Positions 26,370 through 35,596 are shown, numbered from the stretch's first letter. The stretch is 37,392 bases of DNA from an uncultured Alphaproteobacteria bacterium (GCA_937864925.1 CALMFH010000173.1:1-37392), one strand, 5' to 3'. The notes: generated from the letters alone by a model not told the origin. Numbers and translations are program-made.

Positions 26370-27425
26370 ATGAACGCGCCCACCGTCCGCCTGACCTCGC
26401 TCGCCCACGGCGGCGGCTGCGGCTGCAAACTGGCGCCGTCGGTGCTCAGGCAGTTGCTCGCCGGACAACCGACGGGTGGGCCGTTCGAGCGGCTGCTGGT
26501 CGGCACCGAGACCGGCGACGACGCAGCGGTGTGGCAGGTCGACGACGCGACCTGCGTCATCGCCACCACCGACTTCTTCATGCCGATGGTCGACGACCCA
26601 CGCGATTTCGGCCGGATCGCCGCCACCAACGCCATCTCCGACGTCTACGCCATGGGCGGACGGCCGATCATGGCGCTGGCCATCCTCGGCATGCCGATCG
26701 ACAAGATCCCGGCCGAGATGGTGCGCGACATCCTCGCCGGTGGAGCCGAAGTCTGCGGGCGGGCCGGCATCCCGGTGGCCGGCGGTCACTCGATCGACAG
26801 TCCCGAGCCGATCTACGGTCTGGCGGTGATCGGCACCTGCCGGCCGGAGGAGGTGCGGCGCAATTCGAGCGCGCGGCCCGGCGACGCGCTGATCCTGACC
26901 AAGGGGATCGGCGTCGGCATCTATTCCTCGGCGATCAAGAAGGGGAAGCTCGACGGCGAGGGTTACGCCGAGATGATCGCCACCACGACGCTGCTCAACC
27001 GCATCGGTGCCGACCTCGCTCGCGACGCCGACGTCCACGCGATCACCGACGTCACCGGCTTCGGACTCGCCGGCCACGGGCTGGAGATCGCCCGCGGCTC
27101 CGGCCTCGGCGTGGTCGTCGACATCGCGGCGGTGCCGTTGCTCGCCCGCGCCGAGGAACTGGCGGCGGCCGGCTGTGTCACCGGGGCGTCGCATCGCAAT
27201 TGGGCGAGCTACGGCGAGGAGGTCGACCTGCCGGCCGATCTCGACGAGGTGCGGCGCCACCTCCTCACCGATCCGCAGACCTCCGGCGGCCTGCTCGTCG
27301 CCTGCGCGCCCGAGCGGGCCGAGGAGATCGCCGCGACGATCCGTGCCGCCGGCTATCCCGCGGCCCGGTGCATCGGCCGGGCGGAGGCGGGACCGCCGCG
27401 CCTACGCTTCACCCACGGCGGATGA
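26370..27425 (+). CDS. selD: Selenide, water dikinase (selenophosphate synthetase)
   Basis: A 351-residue enzyme that makes selenophosphate from selenide and ATP, the selenium donor for SelA. The active-site loop is [16 protein letters not shown] with Cys17, the same number as in E. coli SelD, and K20; it is a Cys form, not a selenoprotein. [25 protein letters not shown] and [18 protein letters not shown] are conserved ATP-binding motifs. ATG 26370 was chosen from the family N terminus. It diverges from the fdo-sel operon and completes the Sec pathway. Confidence 0.96.
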   Translation: MNAPTVRLTSLAHGGGCGCKLAPSVLRQLLAGQPTGGPFERLLVGTETGDDAAVWQVDDATCVIATTDFFMPMVDDPRDFGRIAATNAISDVYAMGGRPIMALAILGMPIDKIPAEMVRDILAGGAEVCGRAGIPVAGGHSIDSPEPIYGLAVIGTCRPEEVRRNSSARPGDALILTKGIGVGIYSSAIKKGKLDGEGYAEMIATTTLLNRIGADLARDADVHAITDVTGFGLAGHGLEIARGSGLGVVVDIAAVPLLARAEELAAAGCVTGASHRNWASYGEEVDLPADLDEVRRHLLTDPQTSGGLLVACAPERAEEIAATIRAAGYPAARCIGRAEAGPPRLRFTHGG

Positions 27426-27445
27426 AGCGCGGCCGACCCGCGGCC

Positions 27446-27937
27446 TCACCGGCTCGCCGCCGGCAGGGGCAGCGGGCCGTCGGTCTTGTGGCTGCGCATG
27501 GCGAAGGAAGTGCGGATGTCGGCGATCGCCGGCAGCGACAGGAGCCGGCGCAGCACCGTCGATTCGTAGCTCGCCATGTCGGGCACCACCACCTCGACCA
27601 GGTAGTCGATGTCGCCCGAAGTCAAATGACAGGCGACCACTTCCGGCATGTCGAGCACCGCCGCGACGAAGGCTTCGGCGTTCTCCTGGGAATGGCGGGC
27701 GACGCGGACCCCGGCGAAGACCGTCAGGCCGAGGCCGACCGCGGCGCGATCGAGGACGGCGCGATAGGCGGTGACGACGCCGGCCCGTTCGAGCAGCTTC
27801 ACTCGGCGCGAGCAGGGTGACGGCGACAGGCCGACCTTCTCGGCGAGCACGATGTTGGGGATGCGGGCGTCGGCCTGGAGCTCGCGGAGAATCCGCAGGT
27901 CGATCTCGTCCAGGGCGAGTTTGGCACGATCACTCAT
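27446..27937 (-). CDS. Lrp/AsnC-family regulator
   Basis: A 163-residue feast/famine regulator. The N-terminal helix-turn-helix is LDEIDLRILRELQADARIPN, then LAEKVGLSPSPCSRRVKLLE. The C-terminal ligand-binding (RAM) domain includes VVACHLTSGDIDYLVEVVVPD. The start has GGAGG. It diverges from methionine gamma-lyase, so it very probably controls that gene in response to methionine or a related amino acid. It ends 20 nt from selD, tail to tail. Confidence 0.93.
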   Translation of the reverse strand: MSDRAKLALDEIDLRILRELQADARIPNIVLAEKVGLSPSPCSRRVKLLERAGVVTAYRAVLDRAAVGLGLTVFAGVRVARHSQENAEAFVAAVLDMPEVVACHLTSGDIDYLVEVVVPDMASYESTVLRRLLSLPAIADIRTSFAMRSHKTDGPLPLPAASR

Positions 27938-28048
27938 ATTAAACCTCCATGAACGGTGATCCTGCCACTGTTATAGCCCATTTCGAGTGACTTCGGCATG
28001 ATCGAACGGAGCGAATGGGGTAATCTTCGCGGTAGAGGAGATCCACCC
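27938..28048. promoter_or_regulatory. Divergent promoter region between the Lrp regulator and methionine gamma-lyase
   Basis: This 111-nt gap must hold both promoters and the Lrp sites. A TATAAC box on the minus strand (27975-27970) could serve the regulator, and GAGGAG at 28037 is the ribosome site of the lyase gene. No clear operator palindrome was seen. Confidence 0.4.
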
Positions 28049-29248
28049 ATGTCGGACACGTCGCTCTTTCGCGGCTTCGCCACCCGCGCCATCCACCACG
28101 GCTACGATCCGTTCGAACATCAGGGGGCGCTCAACCCGCCGGTGTTCCTGACCTCGACCTATGCCTTCGACAGCGTCGCCACCGGCGCCGCCCGCTTCGC
28201 CGGGACGGCGGAGGGCTACATCTACAGCCGGGTCGGCAACCCGACCGTCACGGTGCTGGAGAAGCGGCTCGCCGATCTCGAGGAGGGCGAGGCGGGGCTC
28301 GCCACCTCGTCCGGCATGGGGGCCCTGACGGCGGTGTTGTGGACGCTGCTTTCCGCCGGTGACGAGGTCGTCGCCGACAGGACGCTCTACGGCTGCACCT
28401 TCGGGCTGCTCGAACATCACATGCCGAAGTTCGGGGTGACGACCCGCTTCGTCGACCTGACCGACGTCGCCGCTCTCGATGCGGCGATCGGGCCGAAGAC
28501 ACGGGTGGTGATCACCGAGACACCGTCCAACCCCAACATGCGGGTGATCGACATCGCCGCCGTCGCCGCGGTCTGCCGCGCCGCCGGTGTCACCTTCGTC
28601 GTCGACAACACCTATTGCACGCCCTATCTGCAGCGGCCGCTGACGCTGGGCGCCGACGTGGTGGTCCATTCGGCGACCAAATATCTCGGCGGTCACGGCG
28701 ATCTCCTCGCCGGGGCGGTGGTCGCCTCGAAGGAACTGGTCGATCGCTTCCGTTTCGTCGGCATCAAGGAGCTGAACGGTGCCTGCATCTCCGCCCTCGA
28801 TGCCTTCCTGGTGTTGCGCGGGCTGAAGACGCTGACCCTGCGCATGGACCGCCACAGCGACACCGCCGGCCGTCTCGCCCGCGAACTCGAAGCCCATCCG
28901 GCGGTGGCGCGGGTCTACTATCCCGGCCTCGACAGCCATCCGCAGAAGGCGCTCGCGGCAAGGCAGATGCGGGCGATGGGTGGCATGATCGCGCTCGAAC
29001 TGAAGGGTGGGCTCGAGGCCGGCCGTCGCTTCATGGACGCGGTGGCGCTGGCCACCCGGGCGGTGAGCCTCGGCGACGCCGAGACCCTGGTGCAGCACCC
29101 GGCGAGCATGACCCACTCGACCTATGCGCCGGAGGAACGGGCGAAGCACGGCTTCACCGACGGTCTCGTCCGCCTGTCGGTCGGGCTCGAGGACCACGCC
29201 GACATCCGCGACGACCTCGTCCGGGCGCTCGACCGCGCCGGGCGGTAG
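28049..29248 (+). CDS. megL: L-methionine gamma-lyase
   Basis: A 399-residue PLP enzyme of the Cys/Met metabolism family. It splits methionine into methanethiol, ammonia and 2-oxobutyrate. The key residues fall at the same numbers as in the Pseudomonas putida enzyme: Y114 and C116 (TLYGCTFGL) and PLP lysine K211 (HSATKYLGGHGD). Cys116 distinguishes methionine gamma-lyase from cystathionine enzymes. LNPPVFLTSTYAF and the C-terminal SLGDAETLVQHPASMTHS are conserved. It is preceded by GAGGAG and diverges from an Lrp-type regulator. Confidence 0.92.
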   Translation: MSDTSLFRGFATRAIHHGYDPFEHQGALNPPVFLTSTYAFDSVATGAARFAGTAEGYIYSRVGNPTVTVLEKRLADLEEGEAGLATSSGMGALTAVLWTLLSAGDEVVADRTLYGCTFGLLEHHMPKFGVTTRFVDLTDVAALDAAIGPKTRVVITETPSNPNMRVIDIAAVAAVCRAAGVTFVVDNTYCTPYLQRPLTLGADVVVHSATKYLGGHGDLLAGAVVASKELVDRFRFVGIKELNGACISALDAFLVLRGLKTLTLRMDRHSDTAGRLARELEAHPAVARVYYPGLDSHPQKALAARQMRAMGGMIALELKGGLEAGRRFMDAVALATRAVSLGDAETLVQHPASMTHSTYAPEERAKHGFTDGLVRLSVGLEDHADIRDDLVRALDRAGR

Positions 29249-29294
29249 ACCGAGGACGGACGACGGCGCCTGCGGTCGGCGTCTCCGGGATCTT

Positions 29295-30152
29295 TCACAC
29301 CTCGATCTCCATCAGATCATGGGCGAGGACGATGCGGCCGGAGAAGTCGCGGGCGACGTCTTCGGCGATCTCGGCGCGGGCGCGGGCGTCGGCCTCGTCC
29401 AGGCGCGGGCGATGATGGGTGAGGACGAGGGTCTTCACTCCGGCTTTCGCGGCGATCCTGCCCACCGTGTCGGCGCAGGCGAGGGTGTGTTCGGCGAGCC
29501 GCTCGAAATGGGCGCCGCGGATCTCGGAGCGGGCGAGGAAGCACACCTGGACGAGCACGTCGGCGCCGGTCGCCAGCCGATCGAGGCCGTCGCAGGCGAC
29601 GGTGTCGCCGGAGATCGCGACCACCTTGCCCTCCGCCTCGAGCCGGTAGCCGAGGCAGGTCCAGCGCGCCAGGAAGGCCGGCGGCAGGCCGAGCCCGTCG
29701 CCGTGGCGGACGACCTCGGCGGAGACTTTCCAGCGACCGGTATCGACGACCGGCCCGGCGACGACGTCGTGGACCTCGATCGGTTTCCAGCCGCCGAAGG
29801 TCGGCTCGCCGAGCGAGCGCCAGGCGATGTCCTTGTCGTAGACCCGACCGGTGAGCGCCTCGACGATGCGGCCGGTCTCCGGCGGGCCGTAGATGGACAG
29901 CGGGACCTTTCGTCCGGCGATCCACGAGTTGAGCATGACGTCGTAGAGGTCGCCGATGTGGTCGAAGTGGTGATGGGTGACGAAGACCGGGCCGATGCGG
30001 TCGAGCGGCACACCGGCGCGCACCAGCTGCACCATGACGCCGCGTCCGGCGTCGAACAGGAGGTGGTCGTCGCCGACGGTGACCAGAGTCGCCGCCGCCA
30101 TCCGGTTCGGGTCCGGTCGCGGTCCGCCGGTTCCGAGGAGGGTGATCTTCAC
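29295..30152 (-). CDS. MBL-fold metallo-hydrolase (RNase Z-like)
   Basis: A 285-residue metallo-beta-lactamase-fold hydrolase. The zinc motif FVTHHHFDHIGDLYDV (HxHxDH) is present, with further ligands in AISGDTVACDGL and LVLTHHRPRL. MKITLLGTGGPRPDPNRMA at the N terminus is typical of the RNase Z/arylsulfatase-like branch. Substrate unknown. It lies 70 nt downstream of the NikR-like gene on the same strand and may be the last gene of the nickel operon by read-through. Confidence 0.85.
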   Translation of the reverse strand: MKITLLGTGGPRPDPNRMAAATLVTVGDDHLLFDAGRGVMVQLVRAGVPLDRIGPVFVTHHHFDHIGDLYDVMLNSWIAGRKVPLSIYGPPETGRIVEALTGRVYDKDIAWRSLGEPTFGGWKPIEVHDVVAGPVVDTGRWKVSAEVVRHGDGLGLPPAFLARWTCLGYRLEAEGKVVAISGDTVACDGLDRLATGADVLVQVCFLARSEIRGAHFERLAEHTLACADTVGRIAAKAGVKTLVLTHHRPRLDEADARARAEIAEDVARDFSGRIVLAHDLMEIEV

Positions 30153-30222
30153 GGGGTCGGCTCCTGGTTGCGCCGTGGGTCGTCCACGGGGCGGGTACGG
30201 TGGTGCGGAGCGCGTCGCGCGG

Positions 30223-30636
30223 TCAATCCGCCGCGGCGCTCACCGGCACCACCACGGCGCGGCCATGGCGGACGCCGCGTTCGGCCTGGACCGCCTCGAC
30301 GAAGGCGCGCACCGCCGGGGTCGGCCCCTCGAGCAGTGCCACCTCCAGCACTTCGCCGCCGGGAAGCGGCCGTTGCAGGCGGGTGGCGCCGAGACCGGGC
30401 CGATCGCGGAAGGCGGCGGCGAGCCGTTTCGACAGCTCGCGTGTCTCGGGATCGAAGACGTAGGTGAGGGTGGCGACGCAGTCGCGCGTCTCACCCACCG
30501 CCTCGATGCCGTGGACGAGGCCGGCGCGGGCGAGATCGCGCACCGCCTCGGAACGGTTGGAATAGCCACGCGATTCCATGAAGCGGTCGATCTCCGCCAT
30601 CAGGTCGTCGTCGAAGGTCAGAGTGACGCGCTGCAA
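30223..30636 (-). CDS. nikR: NikR-like ribbon-helix-helix regulator lacking the nickel ligands
   Basis: A 137-residue NikR homologue. The N-terminal ribbon-helix-helix (MQRVTLTFDDDLMAEIDRFM, then GYSNRSEAVRDLARAGL) is intact, as is the ACT-like C-terminal end (AFVEAVQAERGVRHGRAVVV). The four high-affinity Ni ligands of E. coli NikR (H76, H87, H89, C95) align by the conserved LE(I/V)A(V/L)L(K/E)G strand to R77, Q88, P90 and V96, so the metal site is gone. It lies downstream of an ECF-type metal transporter operon, which it presumably represses. What it senses is unknown. The symbol marks homology, not function. Confidence 0.85.
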   Translation of the reverse strand: MQRVTLTFDDDLMAEIDRFMESRGYSNRSEAVRDLARAGLVHGIEAVGETRDCVATLTYVFDPETRELSKRLAAAFRDRPGLGATRLQRPLPGGEVLEVALLEGPTPAVRAFVEAVQAERGVRHGRAVVVPVSAAAD

Positions 30637-30747
30637 GGGGCATTCTCCGGGCGGTGCGGGCGGGTGCGCCCGATCCTACGCCGGTCGGCGAAGGAGAGAA
30701 GTCCGGATGTGGCTCGGCCGTCGGACGAAGACCGGCCGTACCGCGTC

Positions 30748-31488
30748 TCACCTCTCCGGCCCGTCGTGGACATGGCCGTGATCGGGATCGAGGCCGTGGA
30801 TGTGGACATGGTCGTGGACGTGGACGTGGCGGTGCAGGCTCGCCGGGGCGAGGCGGCCGTCCTTCAGCAGCAGAGCGCGGGTGGCGAGCTTCTCGAGGAA
30901 CAACCGGTCGTGAGAGACGATCACCATCGCCACGTCGAGGGCGGCGAGGATCTCGACGAGACGGTCGCGGTGGACGTCGTCGAGGGCGTTGGTCGGCTCG
31001 TCGAGCAGCAGCGCCTGCGGCCCCATGGCGAGCACCCCGGCGAGACTCACCAACCGTTTCTCGCCCCCCGACAAGCGGTGGGTGACGCGCATCGCCAGGC
31101 CCGCCAGACCGAGCCGGTCGAGGGTGGCGAGCGCCCGGGCCTTCGCCGTCGCCGGATCGAGACCGAGATTGAGCGGGCCGAAGGCGACGTCCTCGATCAC
31201 CGTCGGGGAGAACAGCTGGTCGTCGGGGTCCTGGAAGAGGAAGCCGGCGCGGGCTCGCACCTCGTGGAAATCCGCCTCGCCGCGGCGCTCGCGGCCGAAG
31301 GCGACGAGGCGGCCGGCGGTCGGACGCTCGAGCCCGACGAGAGTGCGCAGCAGGGTCGTCTTACCCGCCCCGTTGGCCCCGACCAGCGCCAGCCGCTCGC
31401 CGGCGGCGAGCGTCATCGACACCGCGGTGAGGACCGGGCGGCCGGCGCGGCCGACGGCGACGTCGAGGAGGTCGAAGAGGGCGGTCAC
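30748..31488 (-). CDS. cbiO: Nickel/cobalt ECF transporter ATPase (CbiO/NikO)
   Basis: A 246-residue ABC ATPase that powers ECF-type metal uptake. Walker A is [15 protein letters not shown], the signature [14 protein letters not shown], Walker [14 protein letters not shown], and the Q-loop [11 protein letters not shown]. The tail [14 protein letters not shown]...HGHVHD contains ten histidines and probably binds nickel or cobalt. The start is a GTG at 31488 that overlaps the cbiQ stop (GTGA); the long open frame beyond it is antisense noise. Confidence 0.95.
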   Translation of the reverse strand: MTALFDLLDVAVGRAGRPVLTAVSMTLAAGERLALVGANGAGKTTLLRTLVGLERPTAGRLVAFGRERRGEADFHEVRARAGFLFQDPDDQLFSPTVIEDVAFGPLNLGLDPATAKARALATLDRLGLAGLAMRVTHRLSGGEKRLVSLAGVLAMGPQALLLDEPTNALDDVHRDRLVEILAALDVAMVIVSHDRLFLEKLATRALLLKDGRLAPASLHRHVHVHDHVHIHGLDPDHGHVHDGPER

Positions 31489-32249
31489 GTCAGCCGATCC
31501 GTCACAACGAGTGCGAGGAGGACGAGCCCCAGTCCGGCGGCGAAGCGGCGATCCACCGGACCGAAGCAGGTGTCGTCGACGAGGGCGAAACGTCCTGCGA
31601 AGGCGCGGCAGCGCATCGCCTCGCCGACCCGTTCGGCGCGCTCGACGGCATCGACGACCAGCCGGCCGACGAGATGGGCGAGGGTGCGCAGGGTGTGGAG
31701 CGAGGTGCGACGGCGGAAGGCGCGGGCGCGCAGCGTGTCGAGACGGCGCGCCGCCGCCTCGCGCGAAAGGGCGACGAAACGGGCGGTGAAAAGCAGCAGA
31801 TGGACGAGTTTGCGCGGCAGACCGAGCCGGGCGAGGGCATGGCCGAGGCGCACCGGCTCGAGCCCGCCGAGGAGTCCGAGGATCACCGCCGCCGCGACGT
31901 TGACGCGCAAGAGGATCATCACGGCACGGTCGATACCGGGTTGGGACAGGGTGAGCGGGCCGACGACGAGCCACGCCGGTCCGGGCACGGTGAGCGGCAG
32001 TAGAGCCACCAGGGCGAGGAGGAAGCCCTCGACGTGGACGAGCCGGCGGCCGAGGTCGGCGGCGGTGGTACCGGCGGAGAGGGCGAGCAGGACGGCGAAG
32101 GGCAGCGCGGCGGCGAGGACGAGGGGCGAGCGCAGCGCCACCACCACCGCCACCGCCACCGTCGCGGCGAGGATCCGGGTGCGCGGATCGAGTCGATCGA
32201 GCCGTGGTCGCGGGGTGAGATCGGCGGCAGGAAGGAAGGTCTCGCTCAT
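31485..32249 (-). CDS. cbiQ: Nickel/cobalt ECF transporter transmembrane protein (CbiQ/NikQ)
   Basis: A 254-residue membrane protein that couples the ATPase to the substrate component. Several transmembrane helices are clear ([62 protein letters not shown]). The cytoplasmic coupling helices with A-R-A motifs appear as [10 protein letters not shown] and [13 protein letters not shown] 32249 overlaps the preceding gene's stop (ATGA). Confidence 0.92.
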   Translation of the reverse strand: MSETFLPAADLTPRPRLDRLDPRTRILAATVAVAVVVALRSPLVLAAALPFAVLLALSAGTTAADLGRRLVHVEGFLLALVALLPLTVPGPAWLVVGPLTLSQPGIDRAVMILLRVNVAAAVILGLLGGLEPVRLGHALARLGLPRKLVHLLLFTARFVALSREAAARRLDTLRARAFRRRTSLHTLRTLAHLVGRLVVDAVERAERVGEAMRCRAFAGRFALVDDTCFGPVDRRFAAGLGLVLLALVVTDRLT

Positions 32250-32881
32250 GTGATCTCGCCTTTCTCGCCCCTCTCGGCGCGCCGGCGCGCCGTCGCCCAC
32301 AGGGCGGCGCCGGCCAGCCCGGCGATCATGCCGACACCGCCCATCACGTCGTTGAAGCGCAGCCGGCTCTCGGCCTGATCGTAGGCCTCCATCAGCGGCC
32401 GCAGCCGCCGCTCCAGCGCCGCGTCGACGCGGGCCTCGACCAGTCGGGCGAGGGCGTCGCGATCGATCGGCGCCGCGACCGGCATCTCGGCCGACAGCAC
32501 GACCGGTGTCGGTTCGACCGGCGGCGGCGGCGGCGCGGCGGCGTTCGCCCCGGCGAGACGGTCGGCGGTGATGCCGGCGGTGGCACGGTGACCGTCGCCG
32601 GTGTCGATCGACACGACGTAGTCGGCCGCCACCGGCGGGCGCCAGCGGAAGCCGCCGTGCTCGTCGGTACGACCTCGATGAACCGTGTGACCCGCCGCAT
32701 CTTCGACGACGACCTCGACCCCGTCCGGACGACCGCCACCGACGAAGAAGCCGTAGCCGGTGATCTCGCCGACCTCGCTGGCGACGAAGAGCTTGAGGCG
32801 ATGCGCCGCCGCAGGTCCGGCGGTCCCGGCGACGAAGACGGCGGCGAGCAGGGCCGCGGCGCGGCGGCGCGACGTGATCAT
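32246..32881 (-). CDS. NikL/CbiL-like periplasmic accessory protein of the metal transporter
   Basis: A 211-residue protein with a signal peptide ([23 protein letters not shown]) leaving an N-terminal His-Arg-Leu start on the mature chain. A small beta domain ([20 protein letters not shown]) is followed by a proline-rich linker, a helical region and a C-terminal transmembrane helix ([18 protein letters not shown]). This is the layout of NikL/CbiL-type additional components that replace CbiN in Ni transporters. It overlaps cbiQ and cbiM by ATGA. Confidence 0.8.
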   Translation of the reverse strand: MITSRRRAAALLAAVFVAGTAGPAAAHRLKLFVASEVGEITGYGFFVGGGRPDGVEVVVEDAAGHTVHRGRTDEHGGFRWRPPVAADYVVSIDTGDGHRATAGITADRLAGANAAAPPPPPVEPTPVVLSAEMPVAAPIDRDALARLVEARVDAALERRLRPLMEAYDQAESRLRFNDVMGGVGMIAGLAGAALWATARRRAERGEKGEIT

Positions 32882-33501
32882 CCGAGCACCTCCCTGGGCG
32901 GGGCGGCGAGGATCTCGGGCTTCACCTGCTTCAGATAGGCGACGACGACCCCGGTGACGATCGCCTCGACCACCGCGAGCGGCACATAGGTGAGGGCGAT
33001 CACCGTCAGGCTCGGCACGTAGTCGGTGGAAGAGAGGGCGAGGGCGAGGGAAACGCAGCCCGCCGTGGCGATGACCGCCGCAGCGGCGACCGCAGCGGCG
33101 ACGAAGCCGGCGACGACACCACCGGTGCGGGCGAGGAGCGGCGCGGCGAACCCACCGAGGATCACACCGGGGAAGGCGATGTCGACGACGTCGACGCCGA
33201 GCGAGGTGAGGCCGCCGAAGCCGAAGAGTACCGCCTGCAGCAGCAGGCCGACGAAGATCGCCGGGATCGCCGCGAGCCCGAGGACGATGCCGATCAGCCC
33301 GGAGAGGAGCAGGTGGACACTCGACGGGCCGATCGGCACGGCGACGAGCGAGACGACGAAGAAGACCGCGGCGAGGATCGCGGTCTTCGGAATGTCGCGC
33401 TCATCGAGCCTGGAAACGGCGAGAGCGAGGCCGCCGACGGCGAGGAGACCGCCGCCGAGCAGCACCGGAAGCGACAGGATGCCGTCGGGGATGTGGGCCA
33501 T
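32878..33501 (-). CDS. cbiM: Nickel/cobalt ECF transporter substrate component (CbiM/NikM)
   Basis: A 207-residue membrane protein that captures the metal ion. The N-terminal MAHIPDGILSLPVLLGG carries the metal-binding His just after the start; in most CbiM/NikM proteins it is residue 2, here residue 3. Conserved IGPSSVHLLLSGLIGIVLG contains the other His ligand. The start is ATG 33501 rather than the ATG at 33507, because GAGGAG lies six bases before it. The gene is 10 nt downstream of the DUF4198 gene. Confidence 0.92.
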   Translation of the reverse strand: MAHIPDGILSLPVLLGGGLLAVGGLALAVSRLDERDIPKTAILAAVFFVVSLVAVPIGPSSVHLLLSGLIGIVLGLAAIPAIFVGLLLQAVLFGFGGLTSLGVDVVDIAFPGVILGGFAAPLLARTGGVVAGFVAAAVAAAAVIATAGCVSLALALSSTDYVPSLTVIALTYVPLAVVEAIVTGVVVAYLKQVKPEILAAPPREVLG

Positions 33502-33511
33502 CGCCATCTCC

Positions 33512-34288
33512 TCACCGCGACGCAGCCGCCGGGCCGCCCATGTCGGTCGCCTTGACCCAGACGAGACCACCGAGTTCGGTCGGCGCCGGGCGACCGTCGG
33601 GTCCGGGCGCCTCGGGTCCGTCGACCAGGGCGGCGAAGCCCCACCACCCGGCGCGCGGCATGGCATAGGCGAAGGTGCCGTTCTGGTCGGCTCGGATCGC
33701 CTGGGTGACGAAGGCCTCGTTCGGTGCCGTCACCGAGCCGTCGTTCAGCCATTCGACCTCGATCTCGGCGAAGGGCACCGGCTCGCCATCGCGTCTGACG
33801 ACGCCGCGGAAGAGGTTACCGGTCCACAGGCCGGTCGGCCGCGCCAGCGGCTCGATCTCGATCGGCAGACCGACGGGCTTGGCCCAACCCTCGCCCGAGG
33901 CGAAGGCGTCGACGACGACCTTGGCGTAGTGGACGATCCATTTCTTCTCGGCCGGCTCCCAATAGGGTCGCGGTTCGACGAAGAACACGGCGGCGCCGGG
34001 CTCGACGAGTTTCGTCGCCAGCGTCCAGGCCGTCCTGCCGTCGATGCGGTTCTCGACCAGCGCGCCGGTCAGATCCGTGGTGCGACCGCGATGAACCATG
34101 CCGACCCGTTTCGGCTTGGTCATCTCCATCACCGGGCCGCGTTCCATCGGATGGGTGAAGAGGAGATCGAGCCGCACCTCACCACCTTCCGGCAGCACGT
34201 CGGCGGACGGGACGATCTCCTGGAAATGGGCGGCTGCGGGCGGCGCGGTGAGGGCGGCGAGAAACGTGGCGATCGCGGACCGGCGCAT
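33512..34288 (-). CDS. nikK: DUF4198 nickel uptake accessory protein (NikK-like)
   Basis: A 258-residue exported protein of the DUF4198/NikK family, found in front of NikMLQO-type transporters. The signal peptide is RRSAIATFLAALTAPPAAAH and the mature protein begins with HFQEIVPSADVLPEGGE, with the N-terminal His typical of metal-binding forms. FTHPMERGPVMEM and a C-terminal carboxypeptidase-like beta domain (FRADQNGTFAYAMPRAGWWG type) follow. The start ATG 34288 precedes the signal peptide. First gene of the leftward nickel operon. Confidence 0.85.
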   Translation of the reverse strand: MRRSAIATFLAALTAPPAAAHFQEIVPSADVLPEGGEVRLDLLFTHPMERGPVMEMTKPKRVGMVHRGRTTDLTGALVENRIDGRTAWTLATKLVEPGAAVFFVEPRPYWEPAEKKWIVHYAKVVVDAFASGEGWAKPVGLPIEIEPLARPTGLWTGNLFRGVVRRDGEPVPFAEIEVEWLNDGSVTAPNEAFVTQAIRADQNGTFAYAMPRAGWWGFAALVDGPEAPGPDGRPAPTELGGLVWVKATDMGGPAAASR

Positions 34289-34591
34289 GTCGAACCCCTC
34301 GGAGACGGCGACGATCAACACGATAGGATGATTTTCGAAAAATTGCATACTCGAAAATGCGGAACCGATGCCTCGTTTTCGGGCGACGTCGGCCGGGCTT
34401 CGTCGGCGGGAGACGGCCGCAGGCCGGGCAGAGGACGGCGCCACGACGTGTCGACCGGCCGCGAGCCGGGTCTCACCGCTTCGCCGTCACCGCGGGCACG
34501 CCGCCGAAGGTGGGCCATGGCGGGCGCGGGGCCGCCCGCGACGGCACGGCAGGGCGATACGACGGGACGGGCGGCGGCGCCGACCTCGCAC
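34289..34591 (-). promoter_or_regulatory. Upstream region of the nickel operon with a candidate operator
   Basis: ATTTTCGA (34331-34338) and TCGAAAAT (34351-34358) are perfect 8-nt inverted arms with a 12-nt centre. They contain the 10-nt palindrome TTTTCGAAAA (34332-34341) in an AT-rich stretch, the only one in this gap, about 45-70 nt before nikK. This does not fit the GTATGA-N16-TCATAC operator of E. coli NikR. It is a good candidate operator for the altered NikR or another repressor. The remainder, toward 34591, is GC-rich and shows nothing clear. Confidence 0.5.
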
Positions 34592-35596
34592 TCAGCCGTA
34601 GCGCTCGACGTGGAGCCATTGGGAGGGGCTGTAACGATCGCCGGCGGCGAACCCCGGCGGCAGCAGGCGTTCGAGTTCGGCGAGACGCTCCGCCGTCAGC
34701 TCGATCGCCGCGGCGTGCGCGTCGTCCTCGAGGTGGGCGGCGGTGCGCGTTCCCGGGATGGGGACGATGTGGCGCCCCTTGGCCAGCGTCCAGGCGACGG
34801 CGAGTGCGGCGGGCGAGACGCCCCAGGCAGCCGCGAGATCGAGATAGCTCCGGAGGTGCGCGCGGTTGCGCTGCCAGTTGACCCCTTCGAAGCGCGGGTT
34901 GGCACGGCGGAAGTCGCTCGGTTCGAGCGTCCGCGGATCGTCGAGGAGACCGCCGAAGAAGCCGCGGCCGAGCGGTGAGAAGGCGACGAAGAGCGCCCCG
35001 AGCTCGGCGCACGCGTCGATCAGGCCGAACTCGGGGGTGCGCGTCCACAGCGAATATTCCGACTGGACGGCGGCGATCGGGTGGACGCTCACGGCGCGGC
35101 GCAGGGTGTCGGGCGAGACCTCGGAGAGGCCGATGGCGCCGATGCGGCCGGCCTTCACCTCCTCGGCCAGGGCCGCGATCGTCTCCTCGATCGGCACGGC
35201 GGGGTCGTAGCGGTGGACGTAGTAGAGATCGACATGGTCGGTGCGCAGGCGCTGCAGCGAGGCGGTGAGCGCCTCGCGCATGTGGCTCGCGCTGTTGTCG
35301 ACCACCCGCTTGCCGTCCGCCGACTTGGTGATGGCGAATTTGGTGGCGAGGATGACGCGTTCGCGGCTGCCGGGATGGTCGGCGAGGAAGCGGCCGATGA
35401 ATTCTTCGGAGACACCCTCGCCGTAGATGTTGGCGGTGTCCCAGAAGCGAACGCCGATGTCGACGGCGCGGGCGAGGGTGGCGCGGCTGGTCGCCTCGTC
35501 GGTCGGCCCGTACATGCCGCCGAAGCTCATGCAGCCGAGGCCGACGGGCGAGAGACCGCGGGCGCGGTCGGCGAAGAAGCGGTCGACGAGGGTCAT
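34592..35596 (-). CDS. Aldo/keto reductase
   Basis: A 334-residue NADPH-dependent aldo/keto reductase of the YhdN/Tas-like branch. The catalytic tetrad is visible: Asp and Tyr in VRFWDTANIYGEG, Lys in VILATKFAI, His in VDLYYVHRYD. SEYSLWTRTPEFGL and IVPIPGTRTAAHLEDD are conserved cofactor and substrate regions. The start ATG 35596 (MTLVDRFFADRARGLSPVGLG) is supported by homology; the upstream frame is not. Substrate unknown. Confidence 0.9.
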   Translation of the reverse strand: MTLVDRFFADRARGLSPVGLGCMSFGGMYGPTDEATSRATLARAVDIGVRFWDTANIYGEGVSEEFIGRFLADHPGSRERVILATKFAITKSADGKRVVDNSASHMREALTASLQRLRTDHVDLYYVHRYDPAVPIEETIAALAEEVKAGRIGAIGLSEVSPDTLRRAVSVHPIAAVQSEYSLWTRTPEFGLIDACAELGALFVAFSPLGRGFFGGLLDDPRTLEPSDFRRANPRFEGVNWQRNRAHLRSYLDLAAAWGVSPAALAVAWTLAKGRHIVPIPGTRTAAHLEDDAHAAAIELTAERLAELERLLPPGFAAGDRYSPSQWLHVERYG

